A stretch of 64,000 nt of DNA from positions 620,001-684,000 of the forward strand of contig JAOABH010000004.1 of the NCBI GenBank assembly GCA_026418455.1, given 5' to 3'. Under the pieces are notes generated by a model. That model ran no database searches and had not been told where the DNA came from. It saw only the letters and a list, made by a program, of their open reading frames with translations. Made by a program: the position numbers and the translations under genes. The first letter of the stretch is position 1. Each line of letters begins with the position of its first letter. This document shows, piece after piece, positions 47,395 to 57,159 of this stretch. This DNA is from Hydrogenothermaceae bacterium. GTDB lineage: Bacteria > Aquificota > Aquificia > Aquificales > Hydrogenothermaceae.

Positions 47395-47420
47395 TTATCG
47401 GATTTTATAAGCAAAATTTA
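47395..47420 (-). promoter_or_regulatory. Possible sigma-28 (FliA)-like promoter before the GGDEF-EAL gene
   Basis: On the minus strand TAAATTTT (47420-47413) is followed after 10 bp by TCCGATAA (47402-47395). The FliA consensus is TAAAGTTT-N11-GCCGATAA, so each box has a single mismatch and the spacer is one base short. The start codon is 34 bp downstream. A motility-class promoter on a c-di-GMP gene would make biological sense, but the short spacer lowers confidence. Confidence 0.35.
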
Positions 47421-47428
47421 AGTATCCA

Positions 47429-48886
47429 CTACTTCTTTAGAAATTTTTCAACTTTTATATTTATCTGATTTTTCCCTGTTAGTTCAGGTGTAATTTTAAA
47501 GTCCTCTTCATTCATCTTCACAACTATGAGAAGATTTTTATCCTGGTCTTCATAGAATGAAATTTTACCAACTTTCTGATTGTTGATAGATATATCATTT
47601 TCAAATTTTTTAATCTCATAATCGGGATTTCTATTCTCAAACACTCCTTTTACTGTAAGAGATGTTGAGTCTTTACTTACTTGAATAAGTTTTGATAAAT
47701 AACCTATCTCCATTGGAAATCTTAATTTTACCGTCGTTTTTAAAGATTTTTGCTGAGATATCTCTTCTCTTTTAACTTCCTTTTTTGGTTCTTCTTGAAG
47801 TTTCTCTTTTACTTGGGGTTTCTCTTGAACTTTTTCCATTGTTTGAGGTTTTTGATCCTCTTTTGCAGGTTGTTTAACTTCATGAGAGGTTTGTATATGT
47901 ACTGTCTTGACTTCTTTATTATCAACTGTTATAACCTGAATATTTATAACCTCACTCTTGGTGTATACAACATCTATCTCTGCAATACCATCTTTAAACT
48001 GCTCTCTATTAACTATGTTTGGTATAAGCTGTCCTGTTCCTGAAGGTGTCAGTTTAACATCCTTTCCTACTTTATCGTAAACTTTTATAACTCTCCCATT
48101 TGTATCTACGGCTCTAATCTTAACTTTGAAAGGTTCTCCGGCTTGTGTTTCCGAAGGGAGTTCAACCTCAAACCTTCCTACATTCTGTATCTCAGGTTTT
48201 ACAGTTTTAACAGCAATTCTCCTTTGAGTGGCACCATCTACGACAGTTATACTAAAATCAGCAACTGTGTAAGGCTTTATAGTTAAATCATACTGGTATC
48301 CGTTTATATCCTTAACATTTATCTCTCTGTAGAAATTTTCAGCAGTAATTATCAGAGTTTGATTAAGATTTTCTTTCTGTATAACCGGATTCCCTTCTTT
48401 ATCGTAGAAGAACAACTTAATACTGTAATCGTATCCGGGTAAAAAGTAATCAGAAGAGGATATTACAGCATTATCAACTTTACTGTTTATAACCTTAAAC
48501 TTTAAAGAGTTTTGAATCTCATCTTTTATCTTAAACATAAGAGGTTTATCATTTAAAAATGCCTGAATTGAGTAGTCCCCTACTTTTGAAGGATACAGTT
48601 TCAAATAAAAAACTCCATCTATCATATCCTTTGAACTTATGACAGTTTTATCAATATTAACTCCGGAAGCCATAAATCTTATATTTCCGGCAGTTCCAAG
48701 ATTATCTGAAGGGTTACCAAATTTATCTGTGGCTTTCAATTTTAGAGTATATTCTTCTCCAGCTACTAATGTGTTGTTAAACTCAACCTCAAGATAGCTA
48801 ACTTCAGCAGGCTTTACCTTAATCTGAGCGTGTGAAAACGTAAAAATAGATAAAACTATCATAAAAACTATTCTAAAAATAACCAT
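47429..48886 (-). CDS. Secreted protein with Ig-like repeats, function unknown
   Basis: This exported protein has 485 aa from the chosen ATG, with a signal peptide ending FSHAQ. Three Ig-like (bacterial Ig/filamin type) repeats of about 105 residues share the pattern '[AP]G..Y.[LI]K[LI].A.D..GNP': AGEEYTLKLKATDKFGNP, PGYDYSIKLFFYDKEGNP and AGEPFKVKIRAVDTNGRV. A Lys/Gln/Glu/Pro-rich linker (about 345-385) leads to a C-terminal beta-rich domain. The track GTG lies inside the SD GGAGG. Surface or periplasmic localisation is inferred; I recognise no specific family. It lies upstream of the GGDEF-EAL gene and diverges from metG. Confidence 0.75.
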   Translation of the reverse strand: MVIFRIVFMIVLSIFTFSHAQIKVKPAEVSYLEVEFNNTLVAGEEYTLKLKATDKFGNPSDNLGTAGNIRFMASGVNIDKTVISSKDMIDGVFYLKLYPSKVGDYSIQAFLNDKPLMFKIKDEIQNSLKFKVINSKVDNAVISSSDYFLPGYDYSIKLFFYDKEGNPVIQKENLNQTLIITAENFYREINVKDINGYQYDLTIKPYTVADFSITVVDGATQRRIAVKTVKPEIQNVGRFEVELPSETQAGEPFKVKIRAVDTNGRVIKVYDKVGKDVKLTPSGTGQLIPNIVNREQFKDGIAEIDVVYTKSEVINIQVITVDNKEVKTVHIQTSHEVKQPAKEDQKPQTMEKVQEKPQVKEKLQEEPKKEVKREEISQQKSLKTTVKLRFPMEIGYLSKLIQVSKDSTSLTVKGVFENRNPDYEIKKFENDISINNQKVGKISFYEDQDKNLLIVVKMNEEDFKITPELTGKNQINIKVEKFLKK

Positions 48887-48957
48887 TTTTTCCTCCACGA
48901 TAAATCTAAACCCATAAAATTATACCATTAAAATTATAAATGATACCGTCAGTATAG

Positions 48958-48963
48958 TATAAT
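48958..48963 (+). promoter_or_regulatory. -10 box of a probable metG promoter
   Basis: A perfect TATAAT lies 32 bp before the metG ATG, in the 108-bp divergent region between the Ig-repeat gene and metG. The -35 position 17 bp upstream reads TATAAA, which is weak. On the other strand another TATAAT-like element faces the Ig-repeat gene. Confidence 0.4.
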
Positions 48964-48970
48964 TTTTTAG

Positions 48971-50863
<1,893 letters not shown>

Positions 50864-50868
50864 ATTTA

Positions 50869-50949
50869 TTGATACAAACAGAAGAAAGAACTCTCGCTAT
50901 GAAAGGTGATGAGATGGATATTTTAAATTACAGTGAGGTAAATAACTAA
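50869..50949 (+). CDS. Possible 26-codon leader ORF before nadE
   Basis: The gap between metG and nadE holds an open frame from TTG 50869 (IQTEERTLAMKGDEMDIL...) to TAA at 50947-50949. It is in the same frame as nadE and directly abuts its GTG. An internal ATG (MDILNYSEVNN) has a good SD (AAAGGTGATGAG) and could give an 11-aa peptide. It may couple translation into nadE or be chance. There is no homology I recognise. Confidence 0.25.
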   Translation: MIQTEERTLAMKGDEMDILNYSEVNN

Positions 50950-52674
50950 GTGAATAAGATAAGAGTAGCTCTTGCTCAGATAAATCCGGTAGTTGGAGAT
51001 TTTGAGTATAATTCAAAAAAAATTTTAGAATTTGTAGAAAAAGCCAAAGAAAAAGAAGCTGATATAGTAATTTTTCCGGAACTTGCTTTAACAGGTTATC
51101 CTCCGGAGGATCTACTTTTAAAACCAAGTTTTATCGAAAAAAATCATGAATATATCCGAAAGATAGCAGACAGTATAGAAAACATTATAGTTATAGTAGG
51201 GTCAATATGTAAAGAAGAAGACCTATACAACACAGCATATGTTATATATAAAAAAGAAATTATTGCCAAATACCATAAACAGCATCTTCCTAACTATGGT
51301 GTATTTGATGAAAACAGATATTTTCAAAGAGGTAAAAGTTTAACCATACTAAACATAGATGGTTATAAGTTCGGTTTATCCATCTGTGAGGATATATGGT
51401 ATCCAGAAAATCCGATAAACGATTACGCAATAGAAGGTTGTGAAGTAGTATTTAATCTCAACGCTTCACCCTACTCTATCCAAAAAGTAAAAAAGAGAGA
51501 GGAACTGATAAAAGTAAGGTCAAGAGATAATATGGTGGCTATTGCTTATGTTAATCTGGTTGGAGGACAAGATGAACTTGTGTTTGATGGAAACAGTTTT
51601 GTAGTAAATCCAAACGGAGAGATTATATCAAAGGGTAGTTCCTTTGAAGAAGATTTAGTAATTACTGATATAGACCTTGATGAAATTTTTAGATATCAGC
51701 TTAAAGACAACAGATTAAAAAATCTTAGGTATGAGTATGAGAGAAAAAGACATACCCAAGAGATACATTTAGACTACAATATTTCAGAAAAAACACAGCC
51801 TATAACCCAGAAAATAGTCCTTGACAAAACCGAAGATGAAGAGATTTATCAAGCACTTGTATTGGGATTAAGGGATTATATAGTAAAAAATGGCTTTAAA
51901 AAAGTGGTGATAGGTTTAAGTGGTGGAATAGATAGCTCACTTGTTGCCACTATTGCAACTGATGCACTTGGTAAAGATAATGTAAAAGGTGTTTTAATGC
52001 CTTCTCCTTATACATCAAAAGAGTCAATAGAAGATGCAATGGAGCTTGCTAAAAACCTCGGTATTGAGACTTTTACAATACCAATAAGTAATATCTTTGA
52101 AATTTATCTTAAAGAGTTAAATTCTATATTTAAAGGGTTAAATCCAGACACAACGGAAGAAAATCTCCAAGCCAGAATAAGAGGCAATATTCTTATGGCT
52201 TTATCTAACAAATTTGGCTGGATTGTTCTTGCTACCGGAAATAAAAGTGAGATGAGTGTGGGTTATTCTACACTTTACGGAGATATGGTTGGAGGATTTG
52301 CAGTTATAAAAGATATACTTAAAACAAAAGTTTATGACCTTTGCCGTTATAGAAACTCTATATCAAAAGTTATTCCAGATAGAGTGTTAATAAAACCACC
52401 TTCCGCAGAGTTGAGGCCTGGTCAAACAGATGAAGCTGAGCTGGCACCTTATCCAATCCTTGATGAGATTATAAAGATGTATGTAGAAGAAGATTACTCG
52501 GTAGAAGAAATAATAAATGCTGGATTTGATGAAAAGATAGTAAAAAAGATAGTCAGGCTTATAGATATAAACGAATACAAAAGAAGACAGTCTCCAATTG
52601 GAATAAAGATAACAGAAAGAGCTTTTGGAAAAGACAGAAGGATGCCTATTATAAATAAATTTATAGGATTTTGA
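50950..52674 (+). CDS. nadE: Glutamine-dependent NAD+ synthetase
   Basis: NadE amidates nicotinate adenine dinucleotide to NAD+. It has 574 aa. The N-terminal nitrilase-type glutaminase (1 to about 265) has the Glu-Lys-Cys triad in FPELALTGYPPEDLL, KYHKQHLPNYGVFDE and SICEDIWYPE. The C-terminal synthetase has the PP-loop IGLSGGIDSSLVATIA and ATGNKSEMSVGYSTLYGDMVGG. The start is GTG with GTGAGGT about 10 nt upstream. It directly follows a tiny ORF, and its stop is 3 bp before the next gene. Confidence 0.96.
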   Translation: MNKIRVALAQINPVVGDFEYNSKKILEFVEKAKEKEADIVIFPELALTGYPPEDLLLKPSFIEKNHEYIRKIADSIENIIVIVGSICKEEDLYNTAYVIYKKEIIAKYHKQHLPNYGVFDENRYFQRGKSLTILNIDGYKFGLSICEDIWYPENPINDYAIEGCEVVFNLNASPYSIQKVKKREELIKVRSRDNMVAIAYVNLVGGQDELVFDGNSFVVNPNGEIISKGSSFEEDLVITDIDLDEIFRYQLKDNRLKNLRYEYERKRHTQEIHLDYNISEKTQPITQKIVLDKTEDEEIYQALVLGLRDYIVKNGFKKVVIGLSGGIDSSLVATIATDALGKDNVKGVLMPSPYTSKESIEDAMELAKNLGIETFTIPISNIFEIYLKELNSIFKGLNPDTTEENLQARIRGNILMALSNKFGWIVLATGNKSEMSVGYSTLYGDMVGGFAVIKDILKTKVYDLCRYRNSISKVIPDRVLIKPPSAELRPGQTDEAELAPYPILDEIIKMYVEEDYSVEEIINAGFDEKIVKKIVRLIDINEYKRRQSPIGIKITERAFGKDRRMPIINKFIGF

Positions 52675-52677
52675 AAA

Positions 52678-53874
52678 ATGGATATACACTCACTTTTTCT
52701 ATATCTCGCTGTAATTATATTTGTTGGAAGAGTTTTTGGAGATCTGTTTAACAAATTCGGATTACCAGCAGTTTTAGGAGAGATATTAGCTGGGATAGTT
52801 TTAGGTGTCAGTGGTCTTGGTTTAATAGAGATAAATGAAGCTATAAAAGTCCTTGCGGAAATCGGCATAATACTTCTCTTATTCCAAGTTGGACTTGAAG
52901 CTGATATCCATCAACTTAAAAAGGTTGGAATTCCTGCTTTTATAGTGGCAACTGCCGGAGCATCTCTACCTATGTTCTTTGGATTTTTAGCAAGCTACTA
53001 TCTCTTTAACCTTCCCTTTGCAACATCCCTATTCATAGGTGGAACATTAACGGCTACCAGTATAGGAATAACGGTAAAAGTTTTAACAGACCTTGGAAAG
53101 ATGAATCATAGATTTGCCCAAATAGTTCTTGCAGCTGCTGTTTTAGATGATATATTTGGTGTGGTAGTATTGGCAGTTTTATACGAGTTTTCAAAGCAAG
53201 GAAATGTGGATATAAACCACGTAATTACACTTATACTATACATAACAACCTTCTTTATAATATCTCCTATATTAGCAAAACTATTGGCAAAGTTAATAAA
53301 CATATTCTCTATAAAACTTAAAAGTGAAGAATTTATTCCAGTTGCTATAATGTCCGTAATATTCTTGTTTGCCTACCTATCTCATCAGGTAGGTTCTCCG
53401 GAAATACTTGGAGCGTTTACAGTAGGTCTTGCTCTATCAAGAAGATTTGTTATCCCATTTGCAGCATTTTTAAGAATAGAAGAAAAAGAAAAGATGATAG
53501 ACAAAATAGAGCATTCAATACATCCCCTTGTTTATGTTTTAACTCCAATTTTCTTTGTATCCATCGGTTTGAGCTTAAATTTAAAAGAAATAGATTTTAG
53601 CTCTCCGGAATTTTGGAAGATATCAATAGTTCTACTTCTGATTGCAATTATAGGTAAAGTAGCATCTGGATTTTTCATAAAAGCAACTATAAAAGAGAAG
53701 CTTCTTATTGGTTTTTCCATGCTTCCCCGTGGGGAAGTAGGATTAATATTTGCAGAGATAGGAAAACAATCAAAACTGTTTGATGATTTACTCTATGCTG
53801 TAATTATATTTGTAGTGGCATTTACTACATTGATAGCACCGTTAATATTAAAGGCTTTGGCAGGAAAAGATTGA
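52678..53874 (+). CDS. Second cation:proton antiporter, CPA2 (Kef/NapA-like) family
   Basis: This inner-membrane antiporter has 398 aa and about 12-13 TM segments: RVFGDLFNKFGLPAVLGEILAGIVLG, EIGIILLLFQVGLEADIHQLKK, GGTLTATSIGITVKVLTDLG, LDDIFGVVVLAVLYEF with an acidic pair, and LLIGFSMLPRGEVGLIFAEIG. It differs clearly from the antiporter at 29.8 kb and has no associated TrkA-type subunit here. It is cotranscribed with nadE. The physiological ion is unknown. Confidence 0.88.
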   Translation: MDIHSLFLYLAVIIFVGRVFGDLFNKFGLPAVLGEILAGIVLGVSGLGLIEINEAIKVLAEIGIILLLFQVGLEADIHQLKKVGIPAFIVATAGASLPMFFGFLASYYLFNLPFATSLFIGGTLTATSIGITVKVLTDLGKMNHRFAQIVLAAAVLDDIFGVVVLAVLYEFSKQGNVDINHVITLILYITTFFIISPILAKLLAKLINIFSIKLKSEEFIPVAIMSVIFLFAYLSHQVGSPEILGAFTVGLALSRRFVIPFAAFLRIEEKEKMIDKIEHSIHPLVYVLTPIFFVSIGLSLNLKEIDFSSPEFWKISIVLLLIAIIGKVASGFFIKATIKEKLLIGFSMLPRGEVGLIFAEIGKQSKLFDDLLYAVIIFVVAFTTLIAPLILKALAGKD

Positions 53875-53908
53875 TTTTTGAAATATGATGAAATCACCCA
53901 ATTTATCA

Positions 53909-53925
53909 TTGAGATTTAATCTCAA
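53909..53925. promoter_or_regulatory. Perfect 17-bp palindrome upstream of the outer-membrane barrel gene
   Basis: The sequence TTGAGATTTAATCTCAA is an 8+1+8 perfect inverted repeat. It lies 43 bp before the start codon, at the -35 position of a TATAAA (53930-53935). No T-run follows. It is best read as a candidate operator, or fortuitously as a weak hairpin at the end of the antiporter transcript. Confidence 0.4.
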
Positions 53926-53967
53926 ATATTATAAAGTACTCTCTATCGATAAAATAGAGGATTTCAA

Positions 53968-54678
53968 ATGAAGATTATAAGATTAGCCGTTGCTATTTTT
54001 GTATTTTTACAATCATATGCTTATGCTGGGAAAAAAGCTCTCATCTGGGATGATACAGAAACATTAGGAACTTCAAACTCTCAAAACGAAAACTACTTTT
54101 TCTATACAGATAATCTGGGAGAAAAGGAAGGTAGCTATATTTTTAATTTTACATACGGCTATAATGATTTAACTGACGTAGCCATAAATATTCCTGTTGG
54201 ATATTTAGAAAGCTATGAAAATACCTATTCTGATATGGCAGACCCATTCGTTGAAGTAAAATACAGATTCTTTGATAAAAATGGAGTTAAATTTGCAATC
54301 AAACCTTATTTGGGATATCCGATAAAAAAACATAGTGAATTCAGTGAGCATCATATAAGCTATGGTATAACCCTTATATCTCAGATTGATTTAGAACAAT
54401 TTAGAATGTACGCAAACAGCTCTTATATGGTCCATAAAGATAGACCTCTTGGAGAATATGAGATTTTTCAATCTCTATCCATAGAGTATAACTTTACCGA
54501 AAACTTTAGTGTAATATCTTCGCTCTACATAAGCTCTTACGGAGAGACAGAAAAAGGTGGATTAATAGGTATAGGTTATAGTAAAGGGAAAGTAGAGATA
54601 GGTTTAGGAATAGGAAAGATGTTTAATCTAGAAAACAATTACTCCATTTATAGTGGAATAACTTTCAGATTTTTCTAA
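53968..54678 (+). CDS. Predicted outer-membrane beta-barrel protein
   Basis: This is a 236-aa exported protein. The signal peptide MKIIRLAVAIFVFLQSYAYA-G is followed by a mature chain of alternating hydrophobic/polar strands (GSYIFNFTYGYNDLTDVAINIPVGY, FVEVKYRFF, FAIKPYLGYPI, GITLISQIDL, FRMYANSSYMVH). It ends in the aromatic C-terminal signature YSGITFRFF expected for BAM substrates. About 10-12 strands are possible. It resembles small MetA-pathway/transporter-like barrels. The ligand is unknown. Its end overlaps the convergent mobA by 14 bp. A palindrome precedes it. Confidence 0.75.
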   Translation: MKIIRLAVAIFVFLQSYAYAGKKALIWDDTETLGTSNSQNENYFFYTDNLGEKEGSYIFNFTYGYNDLTDVAINIPVGYLESYENTYSDMADPFVEVKYRFFDKNGVKFAIKPYLGYPIKKHSEFSEHHISYGITLISQIDLEQFRMYANSSYMVHKDRPLGEYEIFQSLSIEYNFTENFSVISSLYISSYGETEKGGLIGIGYSKGKVEIGLGIGKMFNLENNYSIYSGITFRFF

Positions 54679-55267
54679 TCACAAATTCTTCATACTGAGC
54701 CGGAGTATTTATACTTTTATAGGTCAAAAGAGCATTATCTAACTGTTTTATTGCCTTTGTTTCAGGAACAAAGTAATTTAAATTTCTAATCCAGCTCATG
54801 AGAGATTTACTTTCTTTATAAACTTCCTTAGCTTTTTCCAAAGCTTTCTTAGTGTATAGAGTGTTTAAAGTCTGAAACTTTCCATCAATGATTGGAATAA
54901 CTCCATCATAGCTATCTATTATAGACAGATATAGATCTATAAGATTTTCATTTATAAAAGGTGTATCACAGGTAGCTATAAAAACATAATCATTTTTAAT
55001 ATATTCAGAAACAGATGAAACAGCATTTAAAGGTCCTTCAAATGGATTAATATCCTTAACAAAATCAAAATCTATTCCTTCAAGTTCTTTTCTGTATATG
55101 TATTCTTCTTTGTTGGCAGAAACTATAAGCTGAGAGCATTTTTTAGACAGTTTCTCTGCAATAACTCTAATAAAGGTTTTGCCGTAAAAATTAAGAAAAG
55201 CTTTATCCTGCCCCATTCTCTTACTCTGTCCACCGGCAAGAATAACACAAGAGAGATTTTCAATCAT
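54665..55267 (-). CDS. mobA: Molybdenum cofactor guanylyltransferase
   Basis: MobA attaches GMP to molybdopterin. It has 200 aa from the chosen start. The nucleotide-binding signature is CVILAGGQSKRMGQDKAFLNFYGK, with FVKDINPFEGPLNAVSS and FIATCDTPFINENLIDLY following. The ORF track starts 96 bp upstream inside cysK. The family N-terminus begins at MIENLSCVILAGG, 7 bp after the cysK stop, so ATG 55267 is used although no clear SD is seen. Molybdoenzymes are therefore expected in this organism. Confidence 0.9.
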   Translation of the reverse strand: MIENLSCVILAGGQSKRMGQDKAFLNFYGKTFIRVIAEKLSKKCSQLIVSANKEEYIYRKELEGIDFDFVKDINPFEGPLNAVSSVSEYIKNDYVFIATCDTPFINENLIDLYLSIIDSYDGVIPIIDGKFQTLNTLYTKKALEKAKEVYKESKSLMSWIRNLNYFVPETKAIKQLDNALLTYKSINTPAQYEEFVIRKI

Positions 55268-55274
55268 ATGCAGA

Positions 55275-56222
55275 TTAATAGTCATACAAAGCTGTTGTAA
55301 GATACTTTTCTCCACCATCAGGACATACAAAAACAATAACACCTTCTTCAATTTCCCTTGCAATTCTTATTGCTGCTTCATAAGCAGCTCCTGATGACTG
55401 ACCTACAAACACACCTTCTAATCTTGACAACTCCCTTGCTCTCTGGTATGCAATATCAGTTCCTATAAACATTGTTCTATCAAGTCTGTTTTCATCAAAA
55501 ATCCCCGGCTTTATAGATGTCTCTATGTATTTTAATCCCTCTATTCCGTGAAAAGGACTGTCAGGTTGGACTCCTATAATCTGTATATCCGGATTGTATA
55601 TCTTCAACCTTCTTCCAGTTCCCATAACTGTCCCACCAGTTCCTATTCCGGCTACAAAGTGGGTAATTCTTCCCTCTGTCTGATTCCATATCTCAACAGC
55701 TGTTGATTCAAAATGAGCTTTCCAGTTTGAGTCGTTATTATACTGGTCTATATAAAAGTATCTATCCGGATTTTTCTCAACAAGTTTTCGTACATAAATT
55801 ATAGCTCCATCTGTGCTTTCAAGTGGATTTGTAAAGTGGATCTTAGCTCCAAAAGCCTTTATTATTCTTTTTCTCTCTTCACTAACATTAGAGGGCATAG
55901 CAAGTTCAACTTGATAGCCAAGGGCTGTTCCAACCATTGCAAGAGCTATACCTGTATTTCCGGAAGTTGCATCTATTATCACTTTATCTTTTGTAAGTTT
56001 TCCGGAATTTATTGCATCAACTATCATTCTTGTAGCAGGTCTATCCTTTACAGACCCTCCAGGATTATAACTTTCAAGTTTGGCATAAATCTCCACATTT
56101 TTTTTCTTTATATCTTCCGGGAGAGACCTATCAACCTTTATAAGCGGTGTATTTCCTACAAGTTCAAGTATAGATTTTCTCGTTTTCCTATACCCTTCAT
56201 CGTGTAAACCAAGTATCCACAT
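55275..56222 (-). CDS. cysK: Cysteine synthase (O-acetylserine sulfhydrylase family)
   Basis: This PLP beta-family enzyme has 315 aa. The PLP Lys is in GGSVKDRPATRM, the phosphate cradle precedes it, TSGNTGIALAMVG and the glycine loop GIGTGGTVMGTGRRL are present, and the tail is GAAYEAAIRIA. The sequence does not decide between CysK, CysM or a phosphoserine-using form. The first 15 residues (MWILGLHDEGYRKTR) extend beyond the usual CysK start. A TATAAT (56261-56256) lies upstream with the SD AGAGGTTATGG. Confidence 0.92.
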   Translation of the reverse strand: MWILGLHDEGYRKTRKSILELVGNTPLIKVDRSLPEDIKKKNVEIYAKLESYNPGGSVKDRPATRMIVDAINSGKLTKDKVIIDATSGNTGIALAMVGTALGYQVELAMPSNVSEERKRIIKAFGAKIHFTNPLESTDGAIIYVRKLVEKNPDRYFYIDQYNNDSNWKAHFESTAVEIWNQTEGRITHFVAGIGTGGTVMGTGRRLKIYNPDIQIIGVQPDSPFHGIEGLKYIETSIKPGIFDENRLDRTMFIGTDIAYQRARELSRLEGVFVGQSSGAAYEAAIRIAREIEEGVIVFVCPDGGEKYLTTALYDY

Positions 56223-56255
56223 TTAACACCATAACCTCTTGGCAAGTTTTTAAGT

Positions 56256-56292
56256 ATTATACCAGTTTAAGTATAGGTTAGATATTGCTAAC
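56256..56292 (-). promoter_or_regulatory. Probable cysK promoter with a small inverted repeat
   Basis: In the 76-bp gap between truB and cysK, the minus strand carries TATAAT (56261-56256), with no clear consensus -35. An inverted repeat GTTAG-N6-CTAAC (56277-56292) lies just upstream of the -10, around the -35 position, and could be an operator. Both are read by eye. Confidence 0.4.
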
Positions 56293-56298
56293 TAATGA

Positions 56299-57159
56299 TT
56301 ACTGAACAACAATTATAGGTTTTAAAACTCTGTTTTCAACTTTCCCTAAACCTACAAGATTTTCAGATTCATCTAAAACTTTTATAGTGTCTAAATCTTT
56401 TATATTAACTTCAATTTTTTGACCGTGTTTAAATCTTCTTACATATTCATTTCTCAAAACCAAACTTTCCATAAAGTAAAGAGCCTCTTTTATAGATATT
56501 AATCTTTTTTCAATATCTTCCTTCTTCATATTCAATAACTCATCTAAGGTCAATGAATCTTCAACTTTAAACTGTCCTACTTTTGTCCTTGTTAATTCAG
56601 TCATATAAGCTCCTGAACCTGTTTTATCCCCTATATCTTTTATAAGAGACCTTATATAAGTCCCACTTGAGCAGGATACTTTAATTATAAAATAAGGAAT
56701 ATCTATATTTAATATCTCTATGTTGTAGATGCTAACTTTTACAGGTTTAAGCTGTGGATCTATTCCTTTTTTTGCCAGTTGGTAAGCTCTTTTTCCTCCT
56801 ATTTTTTTAGCTGAATATGGTGGTGGAAATTGGTAATACTCTCCTACAAAGGATAATATAATCTCTTTTAAATTTTCTTTGCTTATATTTACAGGGTTTT
56901 CCTGTATAACCTTTCCCTGACTATCATATGTATCCGTTATCTCTCCAAGTTTTCCAGTAGCTATATACTCTTTATCTAATTTTTGTAGAAACTGTGTAAA
57001 TCTCGTAGCCTTTCCAAATGTTAAAACCATCAAACCTTGGGCTACATAATCAAGTGTTCCTGTATGTCCTACTTTTTCACCTGTATATTTTTTTATTTTT
57101 TGCACTAAATCATTTGATGTTATAAATTTTGGCTTATTTACTAACAGTATTCCATCCAT
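56299..57159 (-). CDS. truB: tRNA pseudouridine-55 synthase
   Basis: TruB makes pseudouridine 55 in the T-loop of tRNAs. It has 286 aa: N-terminal GILLVNKPKFITSNDLV, the catalytic block GHTGTLDYVAQGLMVLTFGKATRF with the nucleophilic Asp, a conserved C-terminal RNA-binding stretch SCSSGTYIRSLIKDIG, and a PUA-like tail. It overlaps the end of folC by 26 bp. SD AGGAGAGG lies 7 nt upstream. Together with ttuA/ttuB at 62 kb, two T-loop modification systems lie in one operon. Confidence 0.95.
   Translation of the reverse strand: MDGILLVNKPKFITSNDLVQKIKKYTGEKVGHTGTLDYVAQGLMVLTFGKATRFTQFLQKLDKEYIATGKLGEITDTYDSQGKVIQENPVNISKENLKEIILSFVGEYYQFPPPYSAKKIGGKRAYQLAKKGIDPQLKPVKVSIYNIEILNIDIPYFIIKVSCSSGTYIRSLIKDIGDKTGSGAYMTELTRTKVGQFKVEDSLTLDELLNMKKEDIEKRLISIKEALYFMESLVLRNEYVRRFKHGQKIEVNIKDLDTIKVLDESENLVGLGKVENRVLKPIIVVQ

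Noticed and set aside
55268-55363. N-terminal 32 residues of the track's MobA ORF
   Set aside because: They lie almost wholly inside cysK and precede the conserved MobA nucleotide-binding start.
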